Shown here one piece after another: positions 39,137 to 49,096 of a stretch of 64,000 bases of DNA. The notes under the pieces were generated by a model. That model saw nothing but the letters and a program-made list of their open reading frames with translations. It was not told where the DNA came from and searched no databases. The number at the start of each line of letters is the position of its first letter. Within the stretch, counting starts at the first letter, position 1. Made by a program: the position numbers and the translations under genes. This stretch comes from Sphingomonas canadensis (GTDB lineage Bacteria > Pseudomonadota > Alphaproteobacteria > Sphingomonadales > Sphingomonadaceae): NCBI RefSeq assembly GCF_026013525.1, contig NZ_JAPDRA010000005.1, positions 1 to 64,000 on the forward strand, given 5' to 3'.

Positions 39137-39169
39137 CGATGAACCGTTCGATTTTATCGACGAACCGTT
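39137..39169. promoter_or_regulatory. Two 12-base direct repeats at 21-base spacing
   Basis: CGATGAACCGTT (39137-39148) and CGACGAACCGTT (39158-39169) differ at one base and are spaced exactly two helical turns apart. That geometry suits cooperative binding of a regulator to one DNA face. The regulator is unknown. Confidence 0.4.
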
Positions 39170-39247
39170 TACCGCATCAGACCGTCCGGGACGCTCCTTA
39201 TGGTTAATGAATGACTCGACGCGCGGTGAGTCGCCATTCCGGTCGCG

Positions 39248-39322
39248 CACTTACGAGTCCGGCCCTAAGGGGAATCGGCAATACGGCCAGCCACTTACGC
39301 AGGGCGCCCTAAGGAGGAATCC
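39248..39322. promoter_or_regulatory. Two approximately 30-base direct repeats upstream of dnaE
   Basis: Copy A is CACTTACGAGTCCGGCCCTA then AGGGGAATC (39248-39276). Copy B is CACTTACGCAGGGCGCCCTA then AGGAGGAATC (39292-39321). They share CACTTACG and CCCTAAGGxGGAATC with a one-base length difference in between. The start-to-start distance is 44 bases. Copy B ends about 78 bases before the dnaE start. They may be paired operators or duplicated promoter elements. Confidence 0.45.
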
Positions 39323-39399
39323 AAGGGCCGGATGCGAAACTTGTTGATATCCCGGTCGCGCGGCTTGGCATCGGCGGCGGCCGCGCCCTAGGGTGGGGC

Positions 39400-42300
39400 A
39401 TGGCGCATTCGGGGTTCGTTCCGCTCAGGATCTTCTCGTCCTACACGATGCTGGAGGGCGCGATAGATCCCAAGGCGATCGCAAAGCGCGCGCGCGAGCT
39501 GGGCTTTCCCGCCGCCGGGCTGGCGGACCGCAACGGCCTCTATGCCGCGATGTCCTTCTCCGATGCCGCGGCGAAGGCGGGCGTCCAGCCGGTGGTCGGT
39601 ACGCTGCTGGCGGTCGCGCGGCCTGGGCAGGACGATTCGGCCGCGCCGGCGATCGACTGGCTGGCGCTCTATGCGCAGGACGACACCGGCTACGGCAATC
39701 TGTGCGATCTGGTTTCGCGCGCGCATCTCGATCGCCCGATCGAGTTGGACGCGCATGTGCCCTTCGCGGCGCTGGAGGGGCGCACGGATGGACTGATCTG
39801 CCTCACCGCCGCGGGCGAGGGCGCGCTGGCCCGGCTCTATGCCGAGGGGCAGGATGCCGCCGCCGCGGACTATGCGACGCGGCTGGAGGCGTTGTTCCCC
39901 GGCCGCCTTTATATCGAGATCGCGCGCCGGCTGAACGAGGTGGAGGGCGCAGCCGAGCCGCGCCTGCTGGAGCTGGCCTATGCGCGCGAGCTGCCGCTGG
40001 TCGCCACCAACCCGAGCTGCTTCGCCGAGGAGAGCTTCCATCCCGCGCACGACGCGATGCTGTGCATCGCCGCCTCGGCCTATATCGCCAGCGAAGACCG
40101 GCCGCGCAGCTCGCCCGACGCCTGGATGAAGCCGGCGAACGAGATGAAGACCCTGTTCGCCGATCTGCCCGAAGCGATCGCGAACACGCTGGTCGTCGCC
40201 CAGCGCTGCGCGGTGAAGGCGCCCAAGCGCAAGCCGATCCTGCCCAGCCTGGCCGGCGACCGCGAGGGCGAGGCGCGGATGCTGCGCGACGACGCCAGGC
40301 GCGGGCTGGAGGCGCGGCTGGAAAAGGCCGGCGTCACCGGCGAGGAAGAGCGCGAAGCCTATTTCCGGCGCCTGGAGTTCGAGACCCAGGTCATCGTCGA
40401 CATGGGCTTCCCCGGCTATTTCCTGATCGTCGCGGACTTCATCAAATGGGCGAAGGCCCAGGGCATCCCGGTGGGGCCGGGCCGCGGATCGGGCGCGGGT
40501 TCGGTGGTCGCCTGGGCGCTGACCATCACCGATCTGGATCCGCTCAAGCTCGGGCTGCTGTTCGAGCGCTTCCTGAATCCCGAGCGCGTGTCGATGCCGG
40601 ACTTCGACATCGACTTCTGCGAAACCCGGCGGGGCGAGGTGATTCGCTACGTCCAGGAAAAATACGGCCGCGACCATGTGGCGCAGATCATCACCTTCGG
40701 GACGATGAAGGCGCGCGCGGTGCTGAAGGATGTCGGGCGCGTGCTCCAGATGAGCTACGGCCAGGTCGACCGGCTGGCCAAGCTGATCCCCAACCACCCG
40801 ACCGACCCCTGGACGCTGGAACGCACGCTGAACGGCGTCAGCGAGTTCCATTCGGAATATCAGCACCAGAGCGACGTGCGGAACCTGATCGATCTGGCGA
40901 TGAAGCTGGAGGGCCTGCCGCGCCACAGCTCCACCCATGCCGCGGGCGTGGTGATCGGGGACCGGCCGCTGGCCCAGCTCGTCCCGCTCTATCGCGATCC
41001 GCGGTCGGACATGCCGGTGACCCAGTTCGACATGAAATATGTCGAGGGCGCCGGGCTGGTGAAGTTCGACTTCCTGGGCCTCAAGACGCTGTCGGTGCTG
41101 CGCAAGGCGGTGGACCTGCTGGCGGAGCGCAACGTGATCATCGATCTCGATACGCTCGCCTGGGACGATACCGCCGTCTACGACCTGCTCCAGCGCGGCG
41201 ACACGGTGGGCGTGTTCCAGCTCGAATCGGAAGGCATGCGGCGCACGCTCTCCGCGGTGCGCCCGTCGAACTTCGGCGACATCATCGCGCTCGTCTCGCT
41301 CTATCGCCCGGGGCCGATGGACAACATCCCCAGCTTCGGCGCGCGCAAGAACGGGCGCGAGGACATCCAGTATCCGCACCCCCTGCTGGAAGGCATCCTG
41401 AAGGAGACCTACGGCATCTTCGTCTATCAGGAACAGGTGATGCAGGCCGCGCAGATCCTGGCCGGATACAGCCTGGGCGGCGCGGACCTGCTGCGCCGTG
41501 CGATGGGCAAGAAGATCAAGGCGGAGATGGATGCCCAGCGCGCGACCTTCGTCGAAGGCTGCGCCGCCACGCACAAGATCCCGGCGGCCAAGGCCAACGA
41601 GCTGTTCGACTTGATCGACAAGTTCGCCGGTTACGGCTTCAACAAGTCGCACGCCGCCGCCTATGCGCTGCTCGCCTATCAGACCGCCTGGCTGAAGGCG
41701 CATTATCCGCATGAATTCTTCGCGGCATCGATGTGCTTCGACGCCGATCAGACCGACAAGCTGGCGGTGTTCGCCGACGATATGAAGCGGCTGTCGATCC
41801 GCTGCCTGCCGCCTGACATCAACCTTTCCGGCGCCGAGTTCACGGTGGAGGAGGACGCGGACGGGCTGGCGGTGCGCTATGCGCTGGCGGCGCTGAAGGG
41901 CGTGGGCACGCGCGCGATGGAGCTGCTGGGCGAGGAGCGCGACGAGCATGGCCGCTTCCAGAGCCTCGACGATTTCGCCCGGCGCGTCGATCCGCGGCTG
42001 CTCAACAAGCGGCAGGTGGAGACGCTGGCGGGGGCGGGCGCCTTTGATTCGATCGCGCCCGATCGCCCGGGCGTCTATGCTGCGGCGGAGACGATCCTGG
42101 CGGTAGCCCAGCGCACGCAGGAGAGCCGGACGAGCGGCCAGGGCGGCCTGTTCGGCGAATCCGAGCCCGGCGGCGGCGCGATCAAGCTGCCCACCAGCGC
42201 CAAATGGTCGCTGGCCGAGCGGATCAACGCCGAGCGCGAGGCCTTCGGCTATTATTTCTCGGCGCATCCGCTCGATCGCTACGCGCATCTCGTCCGTTCG

Positions 42301-42879
42301 CAGGGCGCGCGCGAGATCGCGTCGCTGGGCGAAATCCAGATCGCCGAGGGCGGCCGCGCGGGAGCTACTATCGCCGCGCTGATCGACGATGCGCGCTGGC
42401 GCACCTCGGCGCGGGGCAACCGCTATCTGATGGCCACGCTTTCGGACACCAGCGGCCAGGTGCCCGTCTCCTGCTTCGACGAGGATGTCGGCAAGGAGAT
42501 GGAGGAGACCGCGCGCGCGGGCGGATGCGCGGTAGTGACCGTGGAGCTCGATCGCCGCGCGGGCGAGGATTCGGCGCGCGTCACCGTCCGCCGCGTCCAG
42601 CCGTTCGACAGCCTGGTCGCATCGGCACGGCTGGTGCTGGACCTGACGGTGGAGGATGTGGCGGCGCTTCCCGCGCTTGCCGGGCTGCTCGCGCCCCAGC
42701 GCGGCGGCGGGCGCGGCACCGTGCGCCTCCACCTGGCGATCGAGGACGGCGCGGCGGAGGTGGTGGCCGGGCGCGATTACCGGCTCGACGAGGAACTGGC
42801 AGGCCGCATCCGCGCGCTCCCCGGCATCGGATCGGCGCGCTTCGGCGGCGCGGAGCCGCAACTGGCGGCGGCGGCCTAG
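39400..42879 (+). CDS. dnaE: DNA polymerase III subunit alpha
   Basis: DnaE is the replicative polymerase. The 1159-residue protein has the layout PHP, polymerase core, helix-hairpin-helix region and OB fold. Catalytic aspartates D401 and D403 lie in MPDFDIDF, the same numbers as in E. coli. GRGSGAGSVVAWALTITDLD and YGFNKSHAAAYALLAYQTAW are conserved. The PHP domain lacks the metal-binding histidine: IFSSYT replaces VHSDYS, so intrinsic proofreading is not expected. The ATG at 39400 gives MAHSGFVPLRIFSSYTMLEG. Confidence 0.97.
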   Translation: MAHSGFVPLRIFSSYTMLEGAIDPKAIAKRARELGFPAAGLADRNGLYAAMSFSDAAAKAGVQPVVGTLLAVARPGQDDSAAPAIDWLALYAQDDTGYGNLCDLVSRAHLDRPIELDAHVPFAALEGRTDGLICLTAAGEGALARLYAEGQDAAAADYATRLEALFPGRLYIEIARRLNEVEGAAEPRLLELAYARELPLVATNPSCFAEESFHPAHDAMLCIAASAYIASEDRPRSSPDAWMKPANEMKTLFADLPEAIANTLVVAQRCAVKAPKRKPILPSLAGDREGEARMLRDDARRGLEARLEKAGVTGEEEREAYFRRLEFETQVIVDMGFPGYFLIVADFIKWAKAQGIPVGPGRGSGAGSVVAWALTITDLDPLKLGLLFERFLNPERVSMPDFDIDFCETRRGEVIRYVQEKYGRDHVAQIITFGTMKARAVLKDVGRVLQMSYGQVDRLAKLIPNHPTDPWTLERTLNGVSEFHSEYQHQSDVRNLIDLAMKLEGLPRHSSTHAAGVVIGDRPLAQLVPLYRDPRSDMPVTQFDMKYVEGAGLVKFDFLGLKTLSVLRKAVDLLAERNVIIDLDTLAWDDTAVYDLLQRGDTVGVFQLESEGMRRTLSAVRPSNFGDIIALVSLYRPGPMDNIPSFGARKNGREDIQYPHPLLEGILKETYGIFVYQEQVMQAAQILAGYSLGGADLLRRAMGKKIKAEMDAQRATFVEGCAATHKIPAAKANELFDLIDKFAGYGFNKSHAAAYALLAYQTAWLKAHYPHEFFAASMCFDADQTDKLAVFADDMKRLSIRCLPPDINLSGAEFTVEEDADGLAVRYALAALKGVGTRAMELLGEERDEHGRFQSLDDFARRVDPRLLNKRQVETLAGAGAFDSIAPDRPGVYAAAETILAVAQRTQESRTSGQGGLFGESEPGGGAIKLPTSAKWSLAERINAEREAFGYYFSAHPLDRYAHLVRSQGAREIASLGEIQIAEGGRAGATIAALIDDARWRTSARGNRYLMATLSDTSGQVPVSCFDEDVGKEMEETARAGGCAVVTVELDRRAGEDSARVTVRRVQPFDSLVASARLVLDLTVEDVAALPALAGLLAPQRGGGRGTVRLHLAIEDGAAEVVAGRDYRLDEELAGRIRALPGIGSARFGGAEPQLAAAA

Positions 42880-42976
42880 CGCCTGTCCTGTTTAGGCGGC
42901 GCCGTCCCGGCCCCTCTCGACTCTTTCGTCCTGTCCGCTACGCTTCCCGAAAAACAGGTATGGCGTGGAGATGCAG

Positions 42977-44572
42977 ATGACGCTGGGAGGGATGCAGGAT
43001 TTCGAGCTTCGGGTGATGCGGCTGCTCGATCATGCCGAGCGCGAGCATTGGGGCCGGGAGCTGGTGACGCGCTGGGCCGACGGCAGCGAGACGCGCACCA
43101 CCTGGGCCGGGGTGGCGCGCGACGCCAAGAAGCTGGCGCAGGCGCTGGAGCGGATGGGGATGAAGCCGGGCGACCGCATCGGCACGCTGGGCATGAACCA
43201 CAGCCGCCATCTGGTTTCCTGGTATGGCGCGATCGGGATGGGCGGGGTGATCCACACCATCAACCCGCGCCTGTTCGACGAACAGCTCGTCTATATCGCC
43301 AACCATGCCGAGGATCGCGTCCTCTTCTACGACAAGGCGTTCCAGGCGATCGTCGACCGGCTGAAGCCCGAATGGAAGACGATCGAGCATTATGTCGTCT
43401 TCGACAGCGACGGGCCTGACGGGTTCGAGGCGCTGCTGTCGCAGGAGGACGGCAACTACCGGTGGCACGAGGGGCCGGAACGCGACCCGTGCATGATCTG
43501 CTACACCAGCGGCACCACCGGAAACCCCAAGGGCGTGCTGTACGAACATCGTTCGACGATGATCCACGCCATGGCGGAGGTTGCGCCCTGGGTGTTCAAC
43601 ATGTCGCCGCGATCGGTGATCCTGCCGGTGGTGCCGATGTTCCATGCCGCGGCCTGGGGCCTGCCCTTCGCGGGCGCGCTGGCGGGATCGAAGTTCGTCT
43701 ATTCGGCGGTCAATGATCCCAAGGTGCTGTGCGAGTTGATGAACCGCGAGAAGGTGACCCATTCGGCGGGCGTGCCCACCGTGTGGCTCGGTATGTTCCA
43801 GCATATCGACGAGACCGGCGAGACGCCGCGCTACCTCCAGCAGGTGACGATCGGCGGATCGGCCGCGCCGCGCGCGATGATCGAGCGGATCATGGGCATG
43901 GGCGTGGAGGTGAAGCACCTGTGGGGCATGACCGAGACCTCGCCGATCGGCACCGCGGGCACGCCGCCGCCGCATTGGGAGGAGATGAGCCTTTCGGAGC
44001 GGCTCGACCTGATCTCGAAACAGGGCAGCACCCCCTTCGGCATCGAGCTGCGCGTCGTGGACGACGAAGGGCATGTCCAGCCGCGCGACGGCAAGAGCTC
44101 GGGCCGGCTCCAGGTGCGCGGGCCTTGGGTGGTGAAGCGCTATTTCAAGGCGGATGCGGACGCGGTGGACCCCGATAGCTGGTTCGATACCGGCGACGTG
44201 GCTGTGATCCATCCGGACGGGGTGATGCAGATCACCGATCGCGCCAAGGACGTGATCAAGTCCGGCGGCGAATGGATCAGCTCGGTCGATCTGGAGAACG
44301 CCGCGGTGGGTTGCGCGGGCGTGGCGGAGGCGGCGGCGATCGGCGTCTATCATCCCAAATGGGACGAGCGCCCGATCCTGCTGGTGGTGCGCAAGCCGGG
44401 CAGCGAGGTGACGGCGGAAACGGTCCGCGCGCATCTGGCCGAGCATGTCGCCAAATGGTGGCTGCCGGACGAGATCCACTTCGTCGATTCGCTGCCGCAT
44501 ACCGCGACCGGCAAGCTGCTGAAGACCGCGCTGCGCGAGAAGTACAAGGACTATCGGCTGGAGGCTGCCTGA
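42977..44572 (+). CDS. Acyl-CoA ligase (AMP-forming, fatty-acid type)
   Basis: The enzyme adenylates a carboxylic acid and transfers it to CoA. The adenylation loop [20 protein letters not shown], the motifs LWGMTETSP and [14 protein letters not shown] [16 protein letters not shown], and the lysine motif [16 protein letters not shown] are complete. Overall it resembles the medium/long-chain and methylmercaptopropionate CoA ligase branch, so the substrate is open. ATG 42977 is preferred because GTGGAG lies about six bases upstream; a GTG at 42965 would add four residues. It may form an operon with the NTF2-like gene and the rut genes. Confidence 0.9.
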   Translation: MTLGGMQDFELRVMRLLDHAEREHWGRELVTRWADGSETRTTWAGVARDAKKLAQALERMGMKPGDRIGTLGMNHSRHLVSWYGAIGMGGVIHTINPRLFDEQLVYIANHAEDRVLFYDKAFQAIVDRLKPEWKTIEHYVVFDSDGPDGFEALLSQEDGNYRWHEGPERDPCMICYTSGTTGNPKGVLYEHRSTMIHAMAEVAPWVFNMSPRSVILPVVPMFHAAAWGLPFAGALAGSKFVYSAVNDPKVLCELMNREKVTHSAGVPTVWLGMFQHIDETGETPRYLQQVTIGGSAAPRAMIERIMGMGVEVKHLWGMTETSPIGTAGTPPPHWEEMSLSERLDLISKQGSTPFGIELRVVDDEGHVQPRDGKSSGRLQVRGPWVVKRYFKADADAVDPDSWFDTGDVAVIHPDGVMQITDRAKDVIKSGGEWISSVDLENAAVGCAGVAEAAAIGVYHPKWDERPILLVVRKPGSEVTAETVRAHLAEHVAKWWLPDEIHFVDSLPHTATGKLLKTALREKYKDYRLEAA

Positions 44573-44583
44573 GGAGAGCGGCG

Positions 44584-45162
44584 ATGGGCATGCGGCGTAT
44601 CCGGGCGGGCCTGCTGGGGCTGTTGCTGCTGTTCCTGCTCGCGCCGCTTCCCGCCGCCGCCCAGCCGGCCGGCGAGCAGATCCGCGCCGTGATCGCGCGC
44701 TGGTACGAGGCGCTGGCCAGGCGCGATGAGGGGCGGCCGGGGCAGCTCACCGCGCCGGGGTTCATGAGCGCCACGCCCTATGTCGAATATGCCGACACGG
44801 GCTCGGCGGCGCTGGGGCCGCGCGTCTATACCTCGCTGGCGGCGACGGCGCTCAAATTCTCCTATGACGTCGATCTGATCCGCGCGGACGCGGTCTTCGC
44901 GCGGGTTCAGGTGTGGGAGCGCGGCTATTTCTACGCTTGGGCGGCTCAGAAGACCTATGAGCGCGGCGCGGCGGCCAGCTTCGTCCTGGAACGGCAGGAG
45001 AAGGACGGGCGCTGGCTGATCCTGGCCTATCAGACCAGTTCCCAGGGCATCCCGCCCAACAAGGTCACCGATCCGATGCCCAATCTGCGCGCGCTCTATT
45101 ACGCGACACAGGGCAAGGATCGCGATCCGGCGAAGGACGCGGAGGCCGCCCGCGCCTTCTGA
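44584..45162 (+). CDS. Exported NTF2/SnoaL-like protein, 192 aa
   Basis: ATG 44584 follows GAGGAGAG and is 12 bases after the ligase stop. The signal peptide is [20 protein letters not shown] followed by PAAAQ. The mature part reads [20 protein letters not shown], then [20 protein letters not shown] and [20 protein letters not shown]. The helix-strand order and the closing [10 protein letters not shown] strand fit the NTF2-like fold, whose members bind or convert small molecules. No catalytic residues can be assigned. Confidence 0.7.
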   Translation: MGMRRIRAGLLGLLLLFLLAPLPAAAQPAGEQIRAVIARWYEALARRDEGRPGQLTAPGFMSATPYVEYADTGSAALGPRVYTSLAATALKFSYDVDLIRADAVFARVQVWERGYFYAWAAQKTYERGAAASFVLERQEKDGRWLILAYQTSSQGIPPNKVTDPMPNLRALYYATQGKDRDPAKDAEAARAF

Positions 45163-45221
45163 ACGCGGCGCGCGGCGGCTGGGGATTGCCTTGTGCGGTG
45201 CCGCGCGTCACACTTCGCGAA

Positions 45222-45941
<720 letters not shown>

Positions 45942-45947
45942 AGACAT

Positions 45948-46034
45948 CCGTTCGCCCTGAGCGTGTCGAAGAGCGGCTTGCAGCGGGCGATCCGCTGATG
46001 GCCCGGCGCCCTTCGACAGGCTCAGCGCGAACGG
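45948..46034. repeat. Complete inverted repeat CCGTTCGCCCTGAG...CGAACGG
   Basis: Arms of 24 bases (45948-45971 and 46011-46034) are inverted copies with two mismatches: CCGTTCGCxCTGAGCxTGTC plus GAAG. They bound a 39-base spacer and sit between rutB and rutC. The unit is the well-known palindromic repeat of sphingomonads and other proteobacteria. It would form a long hairpin in the rut mRNA. Confidence 0.8.
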
Positions 46035-46055
46035 TTGCGATGGAAGGATAAGGAA

Positions 46056-46439
46056 ATGCCCTTCGAACCGATCAACCCGCCCCAGTTCCCCACGCCGATC
46101 GCGCCCTATTCGGCAGGGGCGAAGGCGGGGAACACCGTCTATGTCTCCGGCGTGCTGGCGCTGGGGGAGGGGGGCGTGGTGCTTCATCCCGGCGACGCCG
46201 CGGCGCAGACGCGCGCGGTGATGGAGACGATCCGGATCACGCTGGAGGCCGCCGGGGCGACGATGGCGGACGTGGCGATGAACCATATCTTCCTGAAGGA
46301 TTTCGCCGATTATGCCGCGTTCAACGCGGTCTATGCCGAGTATTTTCCGGGCAGCAAGCCGGCCCGCTATTGCATCAAGGCCGATCTGGTGAAGCCCGAT
46401 TGCCTGGTCGAGGTCGCCTCAGTGGCGCATATCGGCTGA
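46056..46439 (+). CDS. rutC: RutC, aminoacrylate deaminase (RidA family)
   Basis: RutC is a RidA-type protein acting on aminoacrylate in uracil catabolism. The 127-residue product shows the family features: [40 protein letters not shown] and [20 protein letters not shown], with the arginine in KPARYCI. AAGGA precedes the ATG. Its stop overlaps the rutD start (TGATG). Confidence 0.93.
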   Translation: MPFEPINPPQFPTPIAPYSAGAKAGNTVYVSGVLALGEGGVVLHPGDAAAQTRAVMETIRITLEAAGATMADVAMNHIFLKDFADYAAFNAVYAEYFPGSKPARYCIKADLVKPDCLVEVASVAHIG

Positions 46440-47224
46440 TGCCCGTCGCGGGCGGCATCTGGTATGAGGAGCATGGGCCGCGCGATGCGCCCGCGCTGAT
46501 CCTGTCGCCCGGGCTGGGCGGATCGGGCCGATATTGGGAGCCGAACCTTCCCGCGCTGGCGGAGCGGTTCCACGTCGTCCTCTACGATCACCGCGGCACG
46601 GGGCGCAGCGATCGCGCGCTGCCCGATGTCGTTACGGTCGATCAGATGGGCGACGATATCCTGACGGTGATCGACGCGCTGGGCGTGGCGGTGGCGACGG
46701 TGATCGGCCATGCCGCGGGCGGCGTCGCGGGCCTCTCGCTGGCGCTCCGCGCGCCGGAGAGGGTGGCCCGGCTGGTGCTGGTCAACGCCTGGTCGAAGCC
46801 CGACCCCCATTTCGTCCGCTGTTTCGAAACGCGGCTGGAACTGCTGCGCAAGAGCGGGCCGCGCGCCTATCTGCACGCCCAGCCGCTGTTTCTCTATCCG
46901 GCGGTGTTCATCTCGCGGATGCACGAGTTCCTGGCGGCGGAGGAGGCCGATCATCTCGCCCATTTCGCCGGCGCCGAGGCCTATGAGAAGCGCATCGCGG
47001 CGCTGATGGCGTTCGATGCCGACGATCAGCTAGGCCGCGTGCGCGTGCCCACCGCCGTGATCGCGGCGGAGGACGACATGCTGGTGCCCTGGACCTGTTC
47101 CGAACGGATCGCCGAGGCGATCCCGGCCGCGACGATGGCCTTGATGGGCTGGGGCGGCCATGCCTGCAACTTCACCGATACGGCGACCTTCAATCGCCTG
47201 CTGCTCGAAATTCTGGAGGACTGA
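46439..47224 (+). CDS. rutD: RutD, alpha/beta hydrolase of pyrimidine degradation
   Basis: RutD is thought to speed the hydrolysis of aminoacrylate or carbamate in the Rut pathway. The 261-residue alpha/beta hydrolase matches E. coli RutD closely in order: LILSPGLGGSGRYWEPNLPA, VVLYDHRGTGRSD, the elbow GHAAGGVAG, RAYLHAQPLFLYPA and GGHACNFTDTATFN. The nucleophile position in the elbow is alanine; as I recall, E. coli RutD also lacks serine there (GHALG), so this is a family trait. The ATG overlaps the rutC stop. Confidence 0.92.
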   Translation: MPVAGGIWYEEHGPRDAPALILSPGLGGSGRYWEPNLPALAERFHVVLYDHRGTGRSDRALPDVVTVDQMGDDILTVIDALGVAVATVIGHAAGGVAGLSLALRAPERVARLVLVNAWSKPDPHFVRCFETRLELLRKSGPRAYLHAQPLFLYPAVFISRMHEFLAAEEADHLAHFAGAEAYEKRIAALMAFDADDQLGRVRVPTAVIAAEDDMLVPWTCSERIAEAIPAATMALMGWGGHACNFTDTATFNRLLLEILED

Positions 47225-47227
47225 TCC

Positions 47228-48292
47228 ATGCAGGTCGGCGTGTTCGTGCCCATCAACAACAACGGCTGGCTGATCAGCGAGAATGCGCCGCGGTATCTGC
47301 CCAGCTTCGATCTCAACAAGCGGATCGCGCTCAGCGCGGAGAAGCACGGGCTCGATTTCCTGCTCTCGATGATCAAGCTGAGGGGGTTCGGCGGCAAGAC
47401 CGAGTTCTGGGAATATGGGCTGGAGAGCTTCACGCTGATGTCCGGCCTGGCGGCGGTTACCGAGCGGATCAAGATCTACGCCACCTGCCCGACGCTGGTC
47501 ATCCCGCCCGCCTTCGCCGCGCGGATGTGCAACACGATCGACAGCATCAGCCATGGCCGCTTCGGGCTGAACCTGATCACCGGCTGGCAGCGCCCCGAAT
47601 ACAGCCAGATGGGCATGTGGCCCGGCGACGAGCATTTCCGCAACCGGTATCAGATGCTCGACGAATATGCCCATATCCTGCGCGAGCTGTGGGAAACCGG
47701 GCGGAGCGACTTCAAGGGCAAATATTACCAGATGGACGACTGCCTGGTCCGGCCCCAGCCCGAAGGCGAGATGAAGATCATCTGTGCGGGCAGCTCGGAC
47801 GAAGGGCTCGCCTTCTCCGCCAAATGGGCGGACTATGCCTTTTGCCTGGGCAAGGGGGTCAACACGCCCAAGGCCTTCGCCTTCAACAACGAACGGCTGG
47901 CGGGTGCGCTGGAGAAGACCGGGCGGCAGGTGCAGGTGTTCGTCCTCGTCATGCTGATCATGGGCGAGACCGACGAGGAGGCCGAGGCCAAGTGGCGATC
48001 TTATAACGAGGGCGTGGACGTGGACGCGATCCGCTGGCTGATGGATCAGGGCGCGGCGGACAAGCACAACGCCACCACCAACGTCCGCCAGCTCGCCGCG
48101 CCCGAAGGGGCGGTGAACATCAACATGGGCACGCTGGCGGGCAGCCACGCGAAGATCGCGGCGATGCTGGACGAGATGGCGGAGGTGCCGAACACCGGCG
48201 GCGTGCTGCTCACCTTCGACGATTTCGTCCAGGGCGTGGAGGATTTCGGAACCAAGGTGCAGCCGCTGATGAAGAGCCGGCAGAAGGGCTGA
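47228..48292 (+). CDS. rutA: RutA, pyrimidine monooxygenase
   Basis: RutA is the flavin-dependent monooxygenase that opens the uracil ring between N3 and C4. The 354-residue protein has the luciferase-like fold with [40 protein letters not shown] and [19 protein letters not shown], all typical of RutA rather than other group C flavoenzymes. It needs reduced FMN from a reductase (RutF), which is not encoded nearby. It starts three bases after rutD. The rut order here (B-C-D-A) differs from E. coli. Confidence 0.94.
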   Translation: MQVGVFVPINNNGWLISENAPRYLPSFDLNKRIALSAEKHGLDFLLSMIKLRGFGGKTEFWEYGLESFTLMSGLAAVTERIKIYATCPTLVIPPAFAARMCNTIDSISHGRFGLNLITGWQRPEYSQMGMWPGDEHFRNRYQMLDEYAHILRELWETGRSDFKGKYYQMDDCLVRPQPEGEMKIICAGSSDEGLAFSAKWADYAFCLGKGVNTPKAFAFNNERLAGALEKTGRQVQVFVLVMLIMGETDEEAEAKWRSYNEGVDVDAIRWLMDQGAADKHNATTNVRQLAAPEGAVNINMGTLAGSHAKIAAMLDEMAEVPNTGGVLLTFDDFVQGVEDFGTKVQPLMKSRQKG

Positions 48293-48311
48293 CCGGCCCG
48301 GCTGCGACCGC

Positions 48312-48980
48312 TCAGGCCACGCCCCCCGCCGCGGCGATCGTGCGGTTGCTGGCGTGCAGCTTGGCGCGCACGGTGCGGGCGAAGCTGCGTTCCATCAGCC
48401 CGGCCAGTTCCGGATTGGCGGCCAGATAGGCGCGGAAATCGTCCGCGCCCACGCACCAGAAGCGCGCCGGGCCGGCCAGCATCACCGTGGCGGTCGCGGG
48501 TTCGCGCGTCAGGATTGTTGCGTCGCCGATCAGGTCGCCGGGGCGGCAGGTGGCGACCTGGCGCCCGTCGCTGATCACCAGCGCCTCGCCCGATCCCAGG
48601 AACACCAGCCGCTCCACCCGCTCGCCCTCGCGCGTGATCTCGTCGCCGATCGATCCGTTCACCCACACGCCGCGATCGATCAGGTGGCGGGCAAGATGGC
48701 GCGGCACGCCCGAGAGGAATCCCGCCAGCATCGCCTCCTCGTCGGCGGAGAAGCGCGCGCCCATCGTCGCGATCAGGTCGCGGCCCAGAACGACGGCGCA
48801 GGCCGCCAGCACCAGCGCCATCCACGCGATCGTCGCCGCATCGCCGCTCCACACCAGCGCGTGCGTCAGCGCCACCGCCGCCGACAGGCCGAGGAACAGC
48901 CGCGGCAGCCTGCGCGACGTAATCGCCGCAAGCAGGAGCAGCGCATAGCTGAGCTGAAGCGTCAGCGTTCCGGTATCCAC
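48312..48980 (-). CDS. Membrane protein with a cyclic nucleotide-binding-like domain
   Basis: The 222-residue product has about three membrane spans near residues 8-65 (LSYALLLLAAITSRRLPRLF, then TIAWMALVLAACAVVLGR). A cytoplasmic domain of the cNMP-binding type follows: GVWVNGSIGDEITREGERVE, FLGSGEALVISDGRQVATCR, then PGDLIGDATILTREPATATV. The phosphate-binding cassette (GE..L....RTATV in classical proteins) appears only as GDATILTREPATATV. It resembles the Popeye/Crp-like membrane group, so ligand binding is uncertain. The start is GTG with GGAGGA eight bases upstream. It is convergent with rutA. Confidence 0.75.
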   Translation of the reverse strand: MDTGTLTLQLSYALLLLAAITSRRLPRLFLGLSAAVALTHALVWSGDAATIAWMALVLAACAVVLGRDLIATMGARFSADEEAMLAGFLSGVPRHLARHLIDRGVWVNGSIGDEITREGERVERLVFLGSGEALVISDGRQVATCRPGDLIGDATILTREPATATVMLAGPARFWCVGADDFRAYLAANPELAGLMERSFARTVRAKLHASNRTIAAAGGVA

Positions 48981-49064
48981 GATCCGTCCTCCGTCGCGGT
49001 GCAGATTGCGGCAAATATCCCGCCCTGCGCAAGTAGCGCATGCTTGCCTCGGCCGTCCGCCTCC

Positions 49065-49084
49065 CTATGGTATCGCTACCATAG
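49065..49084. promoter_or_regulatory. Perfect 20-bp palindrome, LacI-type operator
   Basis: CTATGGTATCGCTACCATAG has eight-base arms around TCGC and lies 12 bases before the SGNH esterase ATG. The core TGGTATCGCTACCA resembles the TGGTAGCGCTACCA-type sites bound by LacI-family sugar repressors such as Caulobacter XylR. It overlaps the likely leader, so binding would block the esterase. The regulator gene is not in view. Confidence 0.65.
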
Positions 49085-49096
49085 AGGGAGAGGGAC

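Larger units (their letters stand above)
38985..39399. other. Long divergent gap upstream of dnaE
   Basis: This 415-base stretch separates the 143-aa gene from dnaE and holds no supported gene. It is less GC-rich than its surroundings and contains two different direct-repeat pairs (39137-39169 and 39248-39322). The promoters of both flanking genes should be here. Confidence 0.6.

Noticed and set aside
39400..39460. Loss of the PHP histidine in DnaE as a novel feature
   Set aside because: Degenerate PHP sites are common in proteobacterial DnaE proteins that use a separate proofreading subunit.
46439..47224. Missing serine in the RutD nucleophile elbow (GHAAGG)
   Set aside because: As I recall, E. 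coli RutD also has alanine there, so this is a family trait and not a local mutation.
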